From Prorocentrum cordatum (taxonomy: Eukaryota; Sar; Dinophyceae; Prorocentrales; Prorocentraceae), in contig CAUYUJ010014192.1 in the NCBI GenBank assembly GCA_963575745.1, positions 123,501 to 187,500 on the forward strand: a DNA stretch of 64,000 nucleotides, in the 5' to 3' direction. The notes under the pieces were generated by a model that did no database searches, was not told where the DNA came from, and saw nothing but the letters and a program-made list of their open reading frames with translations. Both the position numbers and the translations under genes were made by a program. Below, in pieces: positions 9,860-21,599 of the stretch. Within the stretch, counting starts at the first letter, position 1. Each line of letters starts with the position of its first letter.

Positions 9860-12800
9860 TCCTTCGAGGTCGCACGGCGCCTGATCAACCTGGAGGAGCT
9901 CGAGTACTCTCTCGCGACCGACGAGGAGCCCTACGAGGCAGCCTGCCAGAGCCGCTTCAGCTCGCCAGAGATCATTGCTGTCTTCGGCGACGTGATCCGC
10001 CGGCTGCGGCTCTTGAAAGGCACTCGGGCGGCGATTGGCAGGAAAGGCTTCGGCACTGACCTCCAGATCCTGTCAGAGGCGTCGGCGGAGGATTTCATGG
10101 AGGCGCTAAACATCGCTAAGCCGGGCGACTGCATCGGCTCCGCCATTTCACGCCCGGGCATGCCTGCGAAGGTCAAGACTGCCCTCAGGACGTTGCTACT
10201 CAGCACTTCCGATGTGCCCGGCACGGAGGGGCGGAAAACCGCACTCCGCTTCGACGGGCACGGCAACAACCTCAAGTTCGGCGCGGCCAGCTTCTTCGTC
10301 ACACCGAACTTCGCAGACACGTACAGCCCGTTGGTCCTCCAGCTTCACGAAGGGCCCGGAAAGCGGAGCCACTTAGACATTCGCGGGGACGCGGTTGGCG
10401 CGGTGGCCAGAGCCGGCGGCGCTTCTCAGCCTGCTGGCCCTGACCTGCGGAGTCCAGCTCCGACCATGCCTTCTCTGGAGCGGATGCACCAGATAGTGGC
10501 AGCAGACCCGCGGGCGCAGGCCAAGTTCTTCCTGTTGATGACGGAGCTTCACTACCGCTACATCATCGGCTTAGAGCGCCTGTTTGTTGGCCGCACAACG
10601 CTAGCCCGACAGGCGGTGACAACGGAGGACGACGTGGCAGCGTCTCTGCAGCCGTGCGTGGCCCCAGGCACCACTGATGTGCAAGCGCCTTTCGAAGCGC
10701 AGGGTCGGGGCTTCACGCACGGCCACGGCAAAGGCCACAGCGTCATCGGGCCTACGATGGCGTGGCTGCGGTCGGCCGTGGTCGGAGGCCTGCGCACCGC
10801 CGCTCGGGAGCTGCGAACTGCGCTTCTTTCCACCGCGGAGACCGTGCAGTACGAAGCTGCCAACGAGCCCGCACGGCAGCTGGGGCTTCCTGACGTCGCG
10901 CCAGAGCCTTTCACAGCCAGGCAGCAACGACAGAGCCGCATGGACGGAGGGGAAGAGGAGGACGGCACCCTGCGCGACGAGGTGCCTCTCGGCCCGCCAG
11001 TGGAGCAGCCGCACCTGGTGGAGGAGCGAGCGCGGGCAGCCGCAGAGAACCGGATGCCTGCAATCGGCGCTGCAGCGTACCGGGGCCTCCCGCTCACAGG
11101 AGCCTTTCAGTCTACGTTTCCAAGCTACCGCCAGCGAACTAGCTTCGGGCAGCTAGGTGGCGCTCCTCAGCCTGCCATGGCAGCCAGCCATGCTAGCCTC
11201 TTCCAGACGAACGAGGATGGAGCGATTCAGGAAGTCCTCAAGCCCGATGGCTCGCCGGCTTCGGTCGAGGAGATTACCGCAGATGCGGAGGCTTGGGCGG
11301 TAGCGTTTAGCCATGACTTCTTTTGCAACATCTGCTCCAACCACGAGCACGACTGCACCGAGACGTGCGTCAAGTACGTCAAGAAGAAGCTCGAGGCCAA
11401 AGAGAGTCTGCGCTCGAACAGAACCCCGTCGTGCCGCTTCTGGTTCTTTCGCATCCAGCAGCTATGTCTAGCAGGCCGCGCCAAGCGAGTGCGTCGGCGC
11501 GGCAAGCCTTTGGTCCGGACTCCGTTCATCGACTTCTCTGATGACCGCAACCAGCGGTGCCGCTGCCAGGTCAAACGCGACCAGCCGTTCAGGAGCTCCA
11601 GCAACGACGTCTCTCAAGTGACCAGCCGGTGCAACGTGGATTTCCAGTTCTTGATGTGCGCGCCTGACGAGTCTGCCGAGGCAGCAAAAGTGCTTCAGCC
11701 TGGTGGTGCTCCTCAGCCTGCCCAGGACGGGCTGCCTGCGGCCGCCCCAGCTCAGCTGGCCAAGCGCAGAAGGCTTACCAAGAAAACGGCCAGCATGAAG
11801 AACCCAGAGTCGGCAATCGCATTGCGCTCATCCAAACAACTCGGCGGCCGCAAAAAGTGGCTCTACGGTTGTGGCTCCTTGCATCCGACAGATGCATCTG
11901 TCGTGGAGAGCTTCCAAGCTGCTTTCCAGAAGGCTTTCTCCATGGACTTCTACATCACGAAGTACCAGGGCAAGATGATGGAGTCCATGGCGCCGCTCTT
12001 CCAGTCTATGCTCACCGGCATGCAGCGTCTGGAGCAGCAGGAGAGGGACGAGAAGGAGGAGGAAGCCCGGAAGGTGCTCAGTGAGGGCGGCGCTGATGGC
12101 GAGGACCAGACGCTGGCCAAACGGGGCCGGACGCGCGAGGATCTCGCTCGCCGCGCTCGGCGGGTCTGTATCCGCCTGGCGTCGATGGCGAACCGGTGCT
12201 TCTGGCTCTCCACGACGGAGGTGGCCGTGCACATCCTCACAGGCGGCGACTGCCTCCAGGCGCACCACAATGTGCGGCTCTTCATGAGACAACTCCAGTG
12301 GGCCTGCCAGCAGTGCAAACGCTTGCTAAACCATGAAGCTTCGGGCGAGGAGACGCATAATGATCAGGTGCCAATGCAAGCAGTCCGCGTCCAGATCCCT
12401 GACGCCGACAACGAGGAGGAGGACGCAGCAGGTGACGCCAGCGGTGCTCCTCAGCCTCCTGGAGACACCCCTGCTGGTGATGAGCAGGGTGGCGGTGCGG
12501 AGTGCGAGGACATGCACGTGTGCACCACCAGCACGAACGCGGCCGACGACTACGCCCACAGAGGCCCTCGCCTGCAGACCATGCCGTACTACGTCTACAG
12601 GATGTACGTCCGGCGAGTCCTGAAGCCGAGCCGGGTCAAAGCTTCTGGACCGCGATTCTTCGCCTTCGAGAGCCACTACGTCTTGGCTCAGCGGTACATG
12701 CAGGAGGTCCGGTTGACGCGGAGTCACGTCCCCACCATCGATGGCTTCCAGTGCCCGACCTGGGCACAGGACCCCGAGCAGAACTCGCTCTTCAAGGCCC

Positions 12801-15613
12801 TCCTCTTCACGCCTTGGGCGTGCGAGTGTCCCCTCTCTTGTGGCTGCGTTACTCAGTACAGCCATATGTTGAGGAACTGCGACTGCCCCGCCGTGCGCCC
12901 ATACTCGTTCGAGCGGGCGTGGCGGCTTCGGTGCGCGGAGATCCACGTGTTGGCAGCGCGCGCAGACTCCAGGAGCCGCCTGGCCCGCAAGAGGCTCGTG
13001 CTCGCGGACACGACCCTCTTCTCCGAGCTGAAAGAGCCCCGGGCGAACCTCGAGGAGGGCGAGCTGGTGCTCCTCAGCCTAGCGCACTTCGCAAGGTCCC
13101 AGCTGGCGCGGCGCATGCCAGCGGAGGCGGCACGGCGCATCCTCGCCTTCAGTGACCACCACTGCCGGTGGCACGAGGAACAGTGCACCCTGGCGGAGTT
13201 CTGTGCGCACGTGGCGCGAGACGTGCTGGCGCACGTGGACCTCGCGGCGGAGGCGCGGGTTAAGCCTCGGCCAGCAGCGACTGCACACCTCGAGGCGGAT
13301 GAGGACTCCGCGAGCGATGCCGAAGGACTCAAGGGGCGAGTCCCGCTGGAGCTCGTTGGCGTGGGTGGAGGCGGCGGTAGCGACGTAGAGGAGGACGTGG
13401 AGGACGCCGCGATTACCGAGATCTCCCGGTTTCCGCTGCGGGACCACGTCAGAGCAACCGAGCTGGCCCTACAGCAAGACCAACTGCAGCGCTTGGACCA
13501 GAAGGGCCGCCTCAGCTACGCCGATAAGCAGTTGAAGAACCTCGACCGAGCGTACAGCGGCATGCTGCAGCCCAGCTTTGCACTGCCAGCCAGCAGCGGC
13601 GCGCGGGAACATCAGGGCACGCGGCTGGACGAGACCTTTTCTGACATGCTCGCCCTACAGCGGCAAAGCATTGCGCTCCAAAAGATGCAAGCGAGCCCGG
13701 ATGGAGAGACCTTGCCCGAGGCTGCGGACGACTGGCTACCCAGCGGTGCTCCTCAGCCTGCTGCCGAGGACGCGCAGCCGGAGCTCGTGCCGCAGCTCTT
13801 GGCCATGCAGGGCCCGGCGGCTGTTGCGTGGAAGCTTGTCAATGATGCCGAGTGCACGGAGGAGCAGATTGACGCGGTGGCGTTGTTCGCGCTGTCCCTG
13901 CAGAAACGCTTTGACGGCAGACCAGACAAGACAACGCATCTGCTCCCCGTGGTATCCGCGACAGGCAACCACAGAGCGATTTGGCTCGGGGGAGGCGGTG
14001 TCGGCAAGACACGCACCCTCTCCAAAGTGGTGGAGCCGATGGCCATCACTTACTTCGGCGAGCAGGGGTACCTCGGCAAAGCTCAGTCCAACCACGCGGC
14101 ACACAACCTCGGCCCGCGCGGCAGGACAATGCATTCCTCCAATGGGCTGCTCATGTCGGACTCCCTGCAGACCGCCAGGCTGCGCTTGACGCCGCAGACG
14201 CAGAAAAAGCTGGACCGCCTCACAGGCACACTCGGCGTCGACGTGATCGATGAGCTGGGTGCTGTGCCGGGGCCTTTGCTGCACGCCGATGCACTGCGCA
14301 CGACCTACGGCAGGGCGTTGCGCTACAACCTTGACCCCACGAAGTACATGCGCCCGCAGGAGACGTGGGGGCGCATGGCCGTGAAGATCTTGTGCGGGGA
14401 CTTCTACCAGTTGCCGCCGGTCCCCGCCAGCGCCTCCCTGCTGGCGCCTCACACGGGCCAGTCCTACGAACACCAACAGGGTAGGAAGTTGCTCGCCGAC
14501 TTCGAGTACGTCATCGATTTCGTGCAGATGCAGCGCTTTACAGACCCGTTGCAACTCGAGGTTCTCCACGCCATGAGAACTCCAGGCGGAAAAAAGATCT
14601 CTGACGAGAGCTGGCAGGCGATCGTCAAAACAGAGGTCGTTAGCCCTAGCGGTGCTGGTCAGCCTGCTGCCAGCAGCAGCGAAGCCGCTCAGCCACCTCA
14701 ATGGGGCCCTCGGTTGCGTGCAGCACGAGGCTGGTACGAGTCCGCCTATGAGTGGCGCATCGTCTCTTACGCCATGCATGCACAGGCCAAGCTTGATGCG
14801 CGCGATGCTGGCCAGCTGCTCTTTTACGTCCCAGCAATCGACAGACCAGCTGCGCGCCTCGCGAAGCCTGATTTCGACGAGATGCGCGCGGAGCCCAACA
14901 TCGGCGCTACCGCAAAAATGCCGGGGCTGCTGCCGCTCTTCGTTGGCATGGAGGTCATCCTGACAGAATCCGTCTTGCCGCCGAAGTATGTCCGTGGCGC
15001 GCCAGGCAAAGTGGTAGGCATAGAGCTGCACGCTCTGGAGCCTCCGGTGGAGGGCCGCCCGTCCATTGTCTCGGACGGTGTGGTCGTACTCTACTACATG
15101 CCAAAGGCCGTCTATGTCAAGATCGATGACAGCGATGAACTTTTCTTGAAGGCCGCGCCGGTGACAGCTGGCAGTGCTTCTCAGCCTGCCGGCCCCGACC
15201 TGCGCGGAGTGCTCGCGATCACTCCGCAGGCGCGCCCCTGGAAGTTCAAAGCGAAGACAGGTGGCCCGGCCATCGCGGTGTCCAGGACGCAGTTGACCGT
15301 GCTGCCCAAGAAGCAGGGGACTCTGCATGGCGTCCAGGGCAAGACGACGGACCCAGGCTTCATCGTGCACTGGACGTTTCCGCCAGGACTCAAGAAGGAG
15401 TCCATTTGGCTTGCCTACTACGTCAGCCTGTCGCGCCCCAGAAGCTTCAACCAACTCTTGAGCCACGGCTTGCCTGACCGGAGCATCATCGAATCCGGCC
15501 CCCCGGAACAGATCGCCAAGGCCTTCGCCGAGCTCTTCACGGACAAGATTGCCGCGACGAAGATCGCTTGCGCGAAGGCCCGACAGCAACTGGGATGGCC
15601 TGCGCGAGCTTGA
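9860..15613 (+). CDS. Helitron-like Rep-helicase, second exon (Rep region and Pif1-type helicase)
   Basis: Open from 9860 to the TGA at 15611, about 1917 codons. The N-terminal part has the Helitron-like N region ([13 protein letters not shown] near 10270) and a degenerate HUH-like motif (T-H-G-H-G-K-G-H, about 10716-10739) in which the middle residue is Gly. A Cys/His cluster follows (H-D-C-T-E-T-C near 11347), then Y-I-T-K-Y-Q-G-K (about 11950), resembling the Rep tyrosine region. The C-terminus is a superfamily 1 helicase: Walker A G-G-G-V-G-K-T (about 13991), Walker B V-I-D-E (about 14243), motif [11 protein letters not shown] (14396) and a C-terminal L-S-R-P-R-S near 15430. It would nick and unwind DNA for transposition. 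Both enzymatic halves look intact, but the altered HUH motif casts doubt on nuclease activity. Confidence 0.85.
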   Translation, partial: SFEVARRLINLEELEYSLATDEEPYEAACQSRFSSPEIIAVFGDVIRRLRLLKGTRAAIGRKGFGTDLQILSEASAEDFMEALNIAKPGDCIGSAISRPGMPAKVKTALRTLLLSTSDVPGTEGRKTALRFDGHGNNLKFGAASFFVTPNFADTYSPLVLQLHEGPGKRSHLDIRGDAVGAVARAGGASQPAGPDLRSPAPTMPSLERMHQIVAADPRAQAKFFLLMTELHYRYIIGLERLFVGRTTLARQAVTTEDDVAASLQPCVAPGTTDVQAPFEAQGRGFTHGHGKGHSVIGPTMAWLRSAVVGGLRTAARELRTALLSTAETVQYEAANEPARQLGLPDVAPEPFTARQQRQSRMDGGEEEDGTLRDEVPLGPPVEQPHLVEERARAAAENRMPAIGAAAYRGLPLTGAFQSTFPSYRQRTSFGQLGGAPQPAMAASHASLFQTNEDGAIQEVLKPDGSPASVEEITADAEAWAVAFSHDFFCNICSNHEHDCTETCVKYVKKKLEAKESLRSNRTPSCRFWFFRIQQLCLAGRAKRVRRRGKPLVRTPFIDFSDDRNQRCRCQVKRDQPFRSSSNDVSQVTSRCNVDFQFLMCAPDESAEAAKVLQPGGAPQPAQDGLPAAAPAQLAKRRRLTKKTASMKNPESAIALRSSKQLGGRKKWLYGCGSLHPTDASVVESFQAAFQKAFSMDFYITKYQGKMMESMAPLFQSMLTGMQRLEQQERDEKEEEARKVLSEGGADGEDQTLAKRGRTREDLARRARRVCIRLASMANRCFWLSTTEVAVHILTGGDCLQAHHNVRLFMRQLQWACQQCKRLLNHEASGEETHNDQVPMQAVRVQIPDADNEEEDAAGDASGAPQPPGDTPAGDEQGGGAECEDMHVCTTSTNAADDYAHRGPRLQTMPYYVYRMYVRRVLKPSRVKASGPRFFAFESHYVLAQRYMQEVRLTRSHVPTIDGFQCPTWAQDPEQNSLFKALLFTPWACECPLSCGCVTQYSHMLRNCDCPAVRPYSFERAWRLRCAEIHVLAARADSRSRLARKRLVLADTTLFSELKEPRANLEEGELVLLSLAHFARSQLARRMPAEAARRILAFSDHHCRWHEEQCTLAEFCAHVARDVLAHVDLAAEARVKPRPAATAHLEADEDSASDAEGLKGRVPLELVGVGGGGGSDVEEDVEDAAITEISRFPLRDHVRATELALQQDQLQRLDQKGRLSYADKQLKNLDRAYSGMLQPSFALPASSGAREHQGTRLDETFSDMLALQRQSIALQKMQASPDGETLPEAADDWLPSGAPQPAAEDAQPELVPQLLAMQGPAAVAWKLVNDAECTEEQIDAVALFALSLQKRFDGRPDKTTHLLPVVSATGNHRAIWLGGGGVGKTRTLSKVVEPMAITYFGEQGYLGKAQSNHAAHNLGPRGRTMHSSNGLLMSDSLQTARLRLTPQTQKKLDRLTGTLGVDVIDELGAVPGPLLHADALRTTYGRALRYNLDPTKYMRPQETWGRMAVKILCGDFYQLPPVPASASLLAPHTGQSYEHQQGRKLLADFEYVIDFVQMQRFTDPLQLEVLHAMRTPGGKKISDESWQAIVKTEVVSPSGAGQPAASSSEAAQPPQWGPRLRAARGWYESAYEWRIVSYAMHAQAKLDARDAGQLLFYVPAIDRPAARLAKPDFDEMRAEPNIGATAKMPGLLPLFVGMEVILTESVLPPKYVRGAPGKVVGIELHALEPPVEGRPSIVSDGVVVLYYMPKAVYVKIDDSDELFLKAAPVTAGSASQPAGPDLRGVLAITPQARPWKFKAKTGGPAIAVSRTQLTVLPKKQGTLHGVQGKTTDPGFIVHWTFPPGLKKESIWLAYYVSLSRPRSFNQLLSHGLPDRSIIESGPPEQIAKAFAELFTDKIAATKIACAKARQQLGWPARA

Positions 15614-15924
15614 GGAGCCATGAGATGCAGTTTGCGTTGTGGCGGTGCTGTTCAGTCTGTCCGTCTGCATTCGCGTGGTGCTTCTCAGCCTGCATGCGCG
15701 TGGTGCTTCTCAGCCTGCGCTCGTGTGCAGCTGTGCGCGGTGAGCCTGCACGTGTCGTGCAATGCTTTTCAGCCTGCGCGTGTCTGCAGCTTCTCCGCTT
15801 CGCACGCCGCTCCTCAGCGCGGTCGTCTGAAAAAAAGGACAGTCATCATCTCATCGTCGCACTCATCATCGCACTCATCATCATCATTCATTGCCAGCGT
15901 TGATAGCAGTGTCTCGTTTTTACC
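15614..15924 (+). other. 3' flank of the Rep-helicase with repeat motifs
   Basis: Holds at least four more copies of the GCTTCTCAGCCTGC motif, a CATCATC microsatellite (about 15845-15890) and one fragment of the 33-bp intron repeat (15897-15917), which runs directly into the composite block through TTTTTACCTAACAGC. No second gene is apparent. Confidence 0.7.
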
Positions 15925-17025
15925 TAACAGCTTGTTCTGATAAGTTTCTAGTGGTGTCAAAAGAGAGCAGCAGATGACTCCACAGGGGGGTCTGGGCGGG
16001 TGCCGGACAGGGTGCCGAAGAAGTCGTTTTAAGCCAACAGTCACACACTTCGTGCTCTTCGACCTCCCAGAACTCCATTCCCGGGCCACATTTTGAATGC
16101 CCGGAGCCAACTGTAGGCCACTTCGTGCTCTTCGACTTCCCAGAACTCCATTCCCGGGCCACATTTTGAATGCCCGGAGCCAACTGTAGGCCACTTCGTG
16201 GTCTTCGAGTCCCCAGAACTCCATTCCCGGGCCACATTTTGAATGCCCGGAGCCCACTGTAGGCCACTTCGTGCTCTTCGAGTTCCCAGAACTCCATTCC
16301 CGGGCCACATTTTGAATGCCCGGAGCCAACTGTAGGCCACTTCGTGCTCTTCGATTTCCCAGAACTCCATTCCCGGGCCACATTTTGGATGCCCGGAGCC
16401 AACTGTAGGCCACTTCGTGCTCTTCAAGTTCCCAGAACTCCATTCCTGGGCATGATTTTGAATGCCCGGGGCCAACTGTAGGCCACTTCGTGTTCTTCTA
16501 GTTCCCAAACTCCATTCCTGGGCCACATTTTGAATACTGAGGCAGGCTGATGCTGCGGCCGAGGCAGGCTGAGGCTGAGGCAGGCTGAGGCTGAGGCCGA
16601 GGCTGAAGGCAGACTGAGGCTGAGGCTGAAGCAGACTGAGGCTGAGGCTGAGGCAGGCTGAGGCTGAGGCTGAAGCAGGCTGATGCTGAGGCAGGCTGAG
16701 GCTGAGGCTGAGGCTGATGCAGGCTGAGGCTGAGGCAGGCTGAGGCTGAGGCCGAGGCTGAAGGCAGACTGAGGCTGAGGCTGAAGCAGGCTGAGGCTGA
16801 GGCTGAGGCAGGCTGAGGCTGAGGCAGGCTGAGGCTGAGGCTGAGGCAGGCTGAGGCTGAGGCTGTGACTGCGACTGCCGTTGCCGCTGCGACTGTCATC
16901 GCGAATGCGACTACGACTGCGAGAACAGCAGAATTCTACAATTGGATTTTCATCTGAATCTTAAGGGGAATGCTTTCAGATATGCTTCTACACATCGCTG
17001 TTAGGTTGCTTTGCCGGGATAATTT
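15925..17025 (+). repeat. Composite repeat block, right copy
   Basis: Same order as the block at 866-1835: 135-bp lead, 73-bp units (seven here, five on the left), GAGGCTGAGGCAG array (about 16540-16865), then the tail ending CCGGGATAAT. The GAGGCT part and the tail are nearly base-for-base identical to the left copy, so the duplication is recent or kept uniform by conversion. Confidence 0.9.
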
Positions 17026-17029
17026 TTTC

Positions 17030-19320
17030 CTGGAGTGAGTCAGACGGGCTCCTCATTCTGGTGTGCGTCGTTCGGGCTTTTCGCTGCGCAGCCCTGGCTG
17101 TGTCTGGGTAGCTAAGTAGGATCCTGTTATCTCATCCTCGATGGTTCCTCCGATTCCCTGGCCTGGATGCGGAGGACATGGCGCACGCGCGTGGGGAATT
17201 GTAGTATCATTCGTGGCCTTCCTTCCCGTTCTCTCATCCCGCCCGACCGCTCCCCTCGGCTCTCTCCCCCCTCCGCCCTGGAGAGCGAAGGAAAGGACTC
17301 GATCGAGCCCAGGGCTCGAGCGATCCTCCAGTGTTTGTGCTGCCCCGCCACGAAGCCATGCTCGCCATGGAGCCCGGCGTGGCGTTCGTGAGTACACGCG
17401 CGCAGACGAACGACATCTTCACGGTAGCGCAGGTGAACATCTTCACGGTGGTGTCCGTCCTCCCCCACGTGCAGGATTGCACCCTCGCGATTGTTTTCGT
17501 CGTGTCCCACGTGCAGGTTCACATCCGCGCGATGGTTGTCTTCCTTCTTCTGAGCTGATGCGGCGCAACTCGCCGCGCGAGCACGCACGGCGCGCACACG
17601 CGCACACACGCGCACTGACACGCGCACGCAAGCGCGCACGCACGCAAGCAGGTGTTGGATAGGGTCGGATATTTCAGACACGCAGGTTTGTAACTCCGCG
17701 TGCCTCTGGCTTCCCCCTCCCCACCGCCTTCCACGCGCGCGCGCGCGCACGCGCGCGCACGCACGCGCGCACGCGCGCGCCTCTCTTTCTCTCTCACACG
17801 CGCACACGCGCACACTCGCACACTCGCAAACATACACACATAATGTCAGCCAGTATCGATCCTCCCAGTTTTCATGTCGCGAGAGGATCGAGCAGCATGA
17901 CGTTGAATATGCGCCGTCCTGCGAGTTGCCCGCCTCCTGTCCACCCTCGGCTCTCCCCACATCACGCACGCGCACACGCGCGCGCACACGCGCGCAGCAG
18001 GCACACGCGCACACCCGAATTCGAGCGATCGCAGGCTGAAGAATGTCAGCCGCCGCTCTGGCACCGTACTGCTCGGAGCGAGCTGCAGGCCGCCAGGCCG
18101 CGTCTCTCCTTCCTTGCCCACGCTTGCAGTGAAACCACCTCCTTCGCCCCCGCAATCTCCAGATCCACGCTTCCTATCATAATGACTCCTCCTTTCCTTT
18201 CTCGGTGAATTAACACGTGAAGCTGGCCGCTGCATTAATGCAGAAGGGCCGCCGGCGGTGCGCTTGCCAGTTTCTCGCCCCTCTCTCCTCTCGATCCGGT
18301 TCGATCCGTGGGCGATCTGGCAGCGAGGGCTTGGCACGGGGACGTGCGCCGACAAGTGGCTCACGCATGCGCAGCTTCGAGGAAACGACCACCCTCCAAG
18401 ATCTCCCCCTTCCCACCTCGCCCCCCGCATATCGCTCGTGCAGCAACGCGTACCCGAAGACGCAGTGCGAGATTGCGACCATATGCTCTGGAAAGGGCCC
18501 TCATCTTCTCCACCTCCCCCTCGCGGCCGCGGTCGTGAAATGCGCCATTAGGTGGCCGCCGTCCAGACGCTCAGATCCTGAACCGTCGTGAAAAATTATA
18601 ACGTGAGGTTTTTCGCTATGGACGGCCTCTGGGGGCTGCGGTGGGGGAAATATACAACAGCGTATGTACTGAAATGCAGTCGAACTCTGAACGCAGCAAT
18701 CCCCGTCTGCTCGGGGCTCTACTCTGGTCTGCAAAGCATGCCGTGCGCTAGGAGTCGACCCGAGAGACAGGGAGACGCATGCCTGCCAATCAGCGTTTTT
18801 GAAAGAACGCCCATCCCCTCCACCTCTTCCTCACTCGGGATCTCTACCTTCTCCGATCAACGAAGACCACCCAGTTGGTCGACACGCGTGGCCGCACCAA
18901 CGCGCGGCGTAGTTATGCGGAAATAACCGTCGCTTGGTGTACGGAAAATTGGCGACCGTCTGCGCAGTGCTCGAGATTGTCTGGCGTGTTCTTGTTTATT
19001 CTAGGGTTTTCAATGGCACGGGTGCTTTGTTTTCCCGCGCTGGGCCCGGCCCAGGCCCCTAGGACCAAAAAGCACGCTCCTCTCGAGTGATATCACGCCG
19101 TGTGGTCTCCTTGCATGGTGCGCATGATGTACGTATGTTTGTGCTAGATAGCGTTGAGAGGTATAGGCAGTTCCTGTCAGATCTCGTCTCTCAAATTTCG
19201 ACTGAGAGGGATGGGGGCGTCGTCTAAATCTAGGCATGTGCAAATACTGCACGTGTGGACATGTGTCGATGCATAAACATATCTCGACATATATATATAT
19301 ATATATACACGTGGCTCTTT
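17030..19320. other. Non-coding stretch with CA/CG and TA microsatellites
   Basis: Opens with two TGAGTC-type units (17030-17078). CGCACACGCG-type microsatellites lie at 17575-17650, 17735-17830 and 17965-18010, and a TA tract at 19289-19308. Frames of up to 342 codons here come from the microsatellites and show no recognisable motif. I see no gene. Confidence 0.6.
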
Positions 19321-19324
19321 CCAT

Positions 19325-19738
19325 ATCTCATCCTCCGCCTCTGCCTCGTTCGATTCCTTTTCAGTTGTGTCCTTGGGATCTCGCTTTTCTTTGGTTTTGG
19401 TTTGTTGGCCGGCGCGTGTGAGTCTGCTTTCGGTGATTCGTTTATTTTCGGTTTTCGTGATGGACTCTCTTTCTACTTGGCTCTTTCGGGTTTGGTAGTC
19501 GTGCGGGCTCTGGGGATTTCCCGACCGCTGTGTCCAGGGAGTCGTGACCAGGGACGAAGGTTCGCATCGACGTGTGAGAGAGTGTATGTCCGGAAGAACT
19601 GTGGCATAATCGAGTCCAAGACATTGCGATTCCCAGTCGGTTGTCCGTCGCCATTGTGGCCCATCAGAGGTAGGAGATTAGATTCGCATCCGTTCCCCAG
19701 GAATCTCTTTGTTGCTGTGAGTTGTCTCCGCCTACCAT
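19325..19738 (+). other. Leader-like segment of composite unit, copy 1
   Basis: Starts with the CTCCGCCTCTGCCTCG stretch shared with 20-85 and 34390-34420. From 19505 it aligns with 24030-24266 of copy 2 (GGGGATTTCCCG, GGGAGTCGTGACCAG, ATTGCGATTCCC, CCGTTCCCCAGGAATCTC). It leads directly into the RS-rich frame and may be a transcribed leader. It contains a DinoSL-like stretch at 19644. Confidence 0.55.
19644..19665 (+). other. Degenerate spliced-leader (DinoSL) relict, copy 1
   Basis: Matches 17 of 22 positions of the dinoflagellate spliced leader, beginning TCCGT and keeping GCCATT.TGG. It lies at the same place in the leader as the relict at 24174, about 75 bases before the RS-rich frame. 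On its own this match is weak. Confidence 0.4.
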
Positions 19739-20396
19739 ATGTGCAGTGAGCTTCGCTTGGCACAGACGTTCCACTCGACCTCGCTCGATCCTAACCCTTG
19801 GAATGCTGGCGCCAGGAGCTCTTCCATGCAGAGGGGCCGATCCACCAGCATACCGCGGAGACGCATCCAGAGCAAAGCGCGCAATCGCAGCCGCAGCAAG
19901 AGCATCCCGAGGGTAGGTGGGCATCTGTTGTCGAGTCGCCCGCGTTCCAGGACTCACACGATGTACCCAGACAAGCCCGATGAGCGCCTCAGCAACACCA
20001 CAAGCGTGACGGGACGTGAGCAGGAAGCTCGGGCACTTCACCGTCAGCAGGCGCTTGACGAAATCTCCGAGACTTCTACTGATCGGGGTGATGACGTGGA
20101 TGGCGCGCAGGCCCACAGGGATAACAGGTCGCCACCCGCGCCAGGGCCTGGACCTACCAGGGAAGGGAGCCATGCGTTTTTTGGACGCCCGTATGACTTT
20201 GATGGAGGAACACGTACGGCATTGGGCTCTCATAGTGTATGTTCTTTATTGCACGACCGCCGATTGCAGTATTTTCCATTATGATTCTGAGTTGAGCGAG
20301 TCGGGACACGAGATGTTGCCTCAACTCAGTGTCCGATCGTGGATTCTTTGGTGCTGGGTTCTATATTCCGCAATGGTGCTGGTTATTTTGCTGTGA
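19739..20396 (+). pseudogene. RS-rich ORF, deleted and frameshifted copy
   Basis: Same family as the frame at 24267-25061. It keeps the R-N-R-S-R-S-K-S-I-P-R segment, the T-M-Y-P-D-K-P segment and the C-terminal hydrophobic stretch (W-A-L-I-V-Y-V-L-Y-C-T-T). Relative to the longer copy it lacks an internal block of roughly 150-220 bases after the first 15 codons. It changes frame at a six-T run (20177-20182), so the C-terminus continues in another frame to 20396. Function unknown. The RS dipeptides suggest nucleic-acid binding, but only by composition. Confidence 0.55.
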
Positions 20397-20665
20397 TGAT
20401 GTTGCCGATTACTGTACTCGCCGTTATTGCATCTACTAGCGGTTGTGGCTGGGTTTCTTGGAGCGGGCCCCAATTACTCACACGACCTGCAGTCTGGCTC
20501 AGCACGTGCACTCTCTGAGTTTCGTGGGTCATCAGATCTGTTCAAGGGGACCGATGTGGGAGGCGAGTTTCTCCTCATGGCACAGTTAGGGCAAAAAGTA
20601 GAGCATCGTGTAGGCCGGCCCCGAATTGCGGTTTCATTCCCATCCGGACTCTTGCACGGCGTGGT
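20397..20665 (+). other. Linker in composite unit 1
   Basis: Contains TCAGATCTGTTCAAGGGG and GGCGAGTTTCTCCT, shared with 25605-25650 (copy 2); a related stretch occurs near 23865. In copy 2 the following kilobase is absent, so this marks a deletion or insertion breakpoint. No separate gene recognised. Confidence 0.5.
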
Positions 20666-21463
20666 ATGCGCATGCCAGACCTATGCACGCACCGTGCCAG
20701 GGTTTGGTACAGCGCAGCACGTCAGCTCTTCCTTGCAGCCGTTTCGGATCCAGGGTGTTTCGCATTGGGCAGCGCAAAGGCGGTCTATATAGCGTGCGGC
20801 CAATCGTCTGCTGGAATGTCGCTTCCCGCCAACCCTATGCCGCGCTGGGTTCCCATGGCGAACGTGGACTCGACCGCTCTGTTCATCGCCTTCATCACCT
20901 GGTATCGGCAGCCCTGTTCCCGCCGTATGTTCTATGCCATGCGCATGGACACGATCATGACGCAGATCGATCATGGAGCTATCGGCCCGGTGACCGACAC
21001 TGAGTGGGTCGAGGATCATTACGTTCCTATCAGGAAGGTGCTATGCGATGGTATTTTGTGCAGGCGGTGTCGAGCACATGGTGGGTATTCTATTCTCCCG
21101 AATGGCTTCATCTTCCGCTGGTTCAGCCCTTTGTGGGAAAGCCTATACATGACTAGCCGGAAGCCGCACCTGAACTCGTGGGTTCCCGCGGACGGCTATG
21201 AGTACCGTGATCCAGCCGACGGTGCACGCTCTCGTGGCAATGTTGCGCGCGACCATTATGGGACTTGCTTGGTTCCGCGGAGCAGGTGGGCGGAGGTGGT
21301 CGCTATCATGGGCATCGAGCCACCTGACGGACTGGACTCTGCATCGGATGTCACGGTGGACATGGCACTGGACCTTATTACGGATCACGCAACCGCCGCT
21401 GCGCTGAAAGAGGCTCTGGATCCAATCTGTGAGCAAGCGGACGCGGACGACTCGCAGCTCTGA
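20666..21463 (+). CDS. Hypothetical protein, 265 residues, in composite unit 1
   Basis: ATG at 20666, stop after D-S-Q-L. Composition is balanced, not that of a repeat translation. It has a C-R-R-C pair with a further Cys and His nearby (about residues 122-136), aromatic-rich segments (G-F-I-F-R-W-F, G-Y-E-Y-R-D) and an acidic C-terminus. I do not recognise the family. It lies between linker sequences that are almost joined in copy 2, where this frame is absent, so it is probably cargo or a second ORF of the unit. An internal ATG at about 20817 is an alternative start. Confidence 0.45.
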   Translation: MRMPDLCTHRARVWYSAARQLFLAAVSDPGCFALGSAKAVYIACGQSSAGMSLPANPMPRWVPMANVDSTALFIAFITWYRQPCSRRMFYAMRMDTIMTQIDHGAIGPVTDTEWVEDHYVPIRKVLCDGILCRRCRAHGGYSILPNGFIFRWFSPLWESLYMTSRKPHLNSWVPADGYEYRDPADGARSRGNVARDHYGTCLVPRSRWAEVVAIMGIEPPDGLDSASDVTVDMALDLITDHATAAALKEALDPICEQADADDSQL

Positions 21464-21599
21464 TCGCTCCACCTCAGTACCAGTCAGGGTTATTGGCAGC
21501 TTCGCGTGCAGTTTTTTGTGCGCGTGTCCCAGAGACGCGTGCTTCTATGCTACATTCGTGCCTGGTCTCATGAGCCATGTGCGTTCTCTGGGTGCCGCA

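Larger units (their letters stand above)
5187..15815 (+). repeat. Dispersed short repeat GGTGCTTCTCAGCCTGC, in frame in the coding sequence
   Basis: Copies begin at about 5187, 5462, 5492, 6154, 6952, 6984, 7865, 10415, 11157, 11703, 12440, 13741, 14649 and 15169. One of these (5462) is the variant ending AGACTGCTG. In coding DNA every copy is read in the same frame as G-A-[S/P/T/L/G]-Q-[P/T]-[A/P/V]. Further copies sit past the stop codon at about 15642, 15675, 15700 and 15763. The copies fall between recognisable domains. I saw none elsewhere in the window. Confidence 0.85.

Noticed and set aside
7854-9884. Open frame of 676 codons made of 11-residue repeats
   Set aside because: It is the translation of the 33-bp array; both strands stay open because 33 is a multiple of 3. 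The flanking helicase continues in frame only if the array is removed as an intron.
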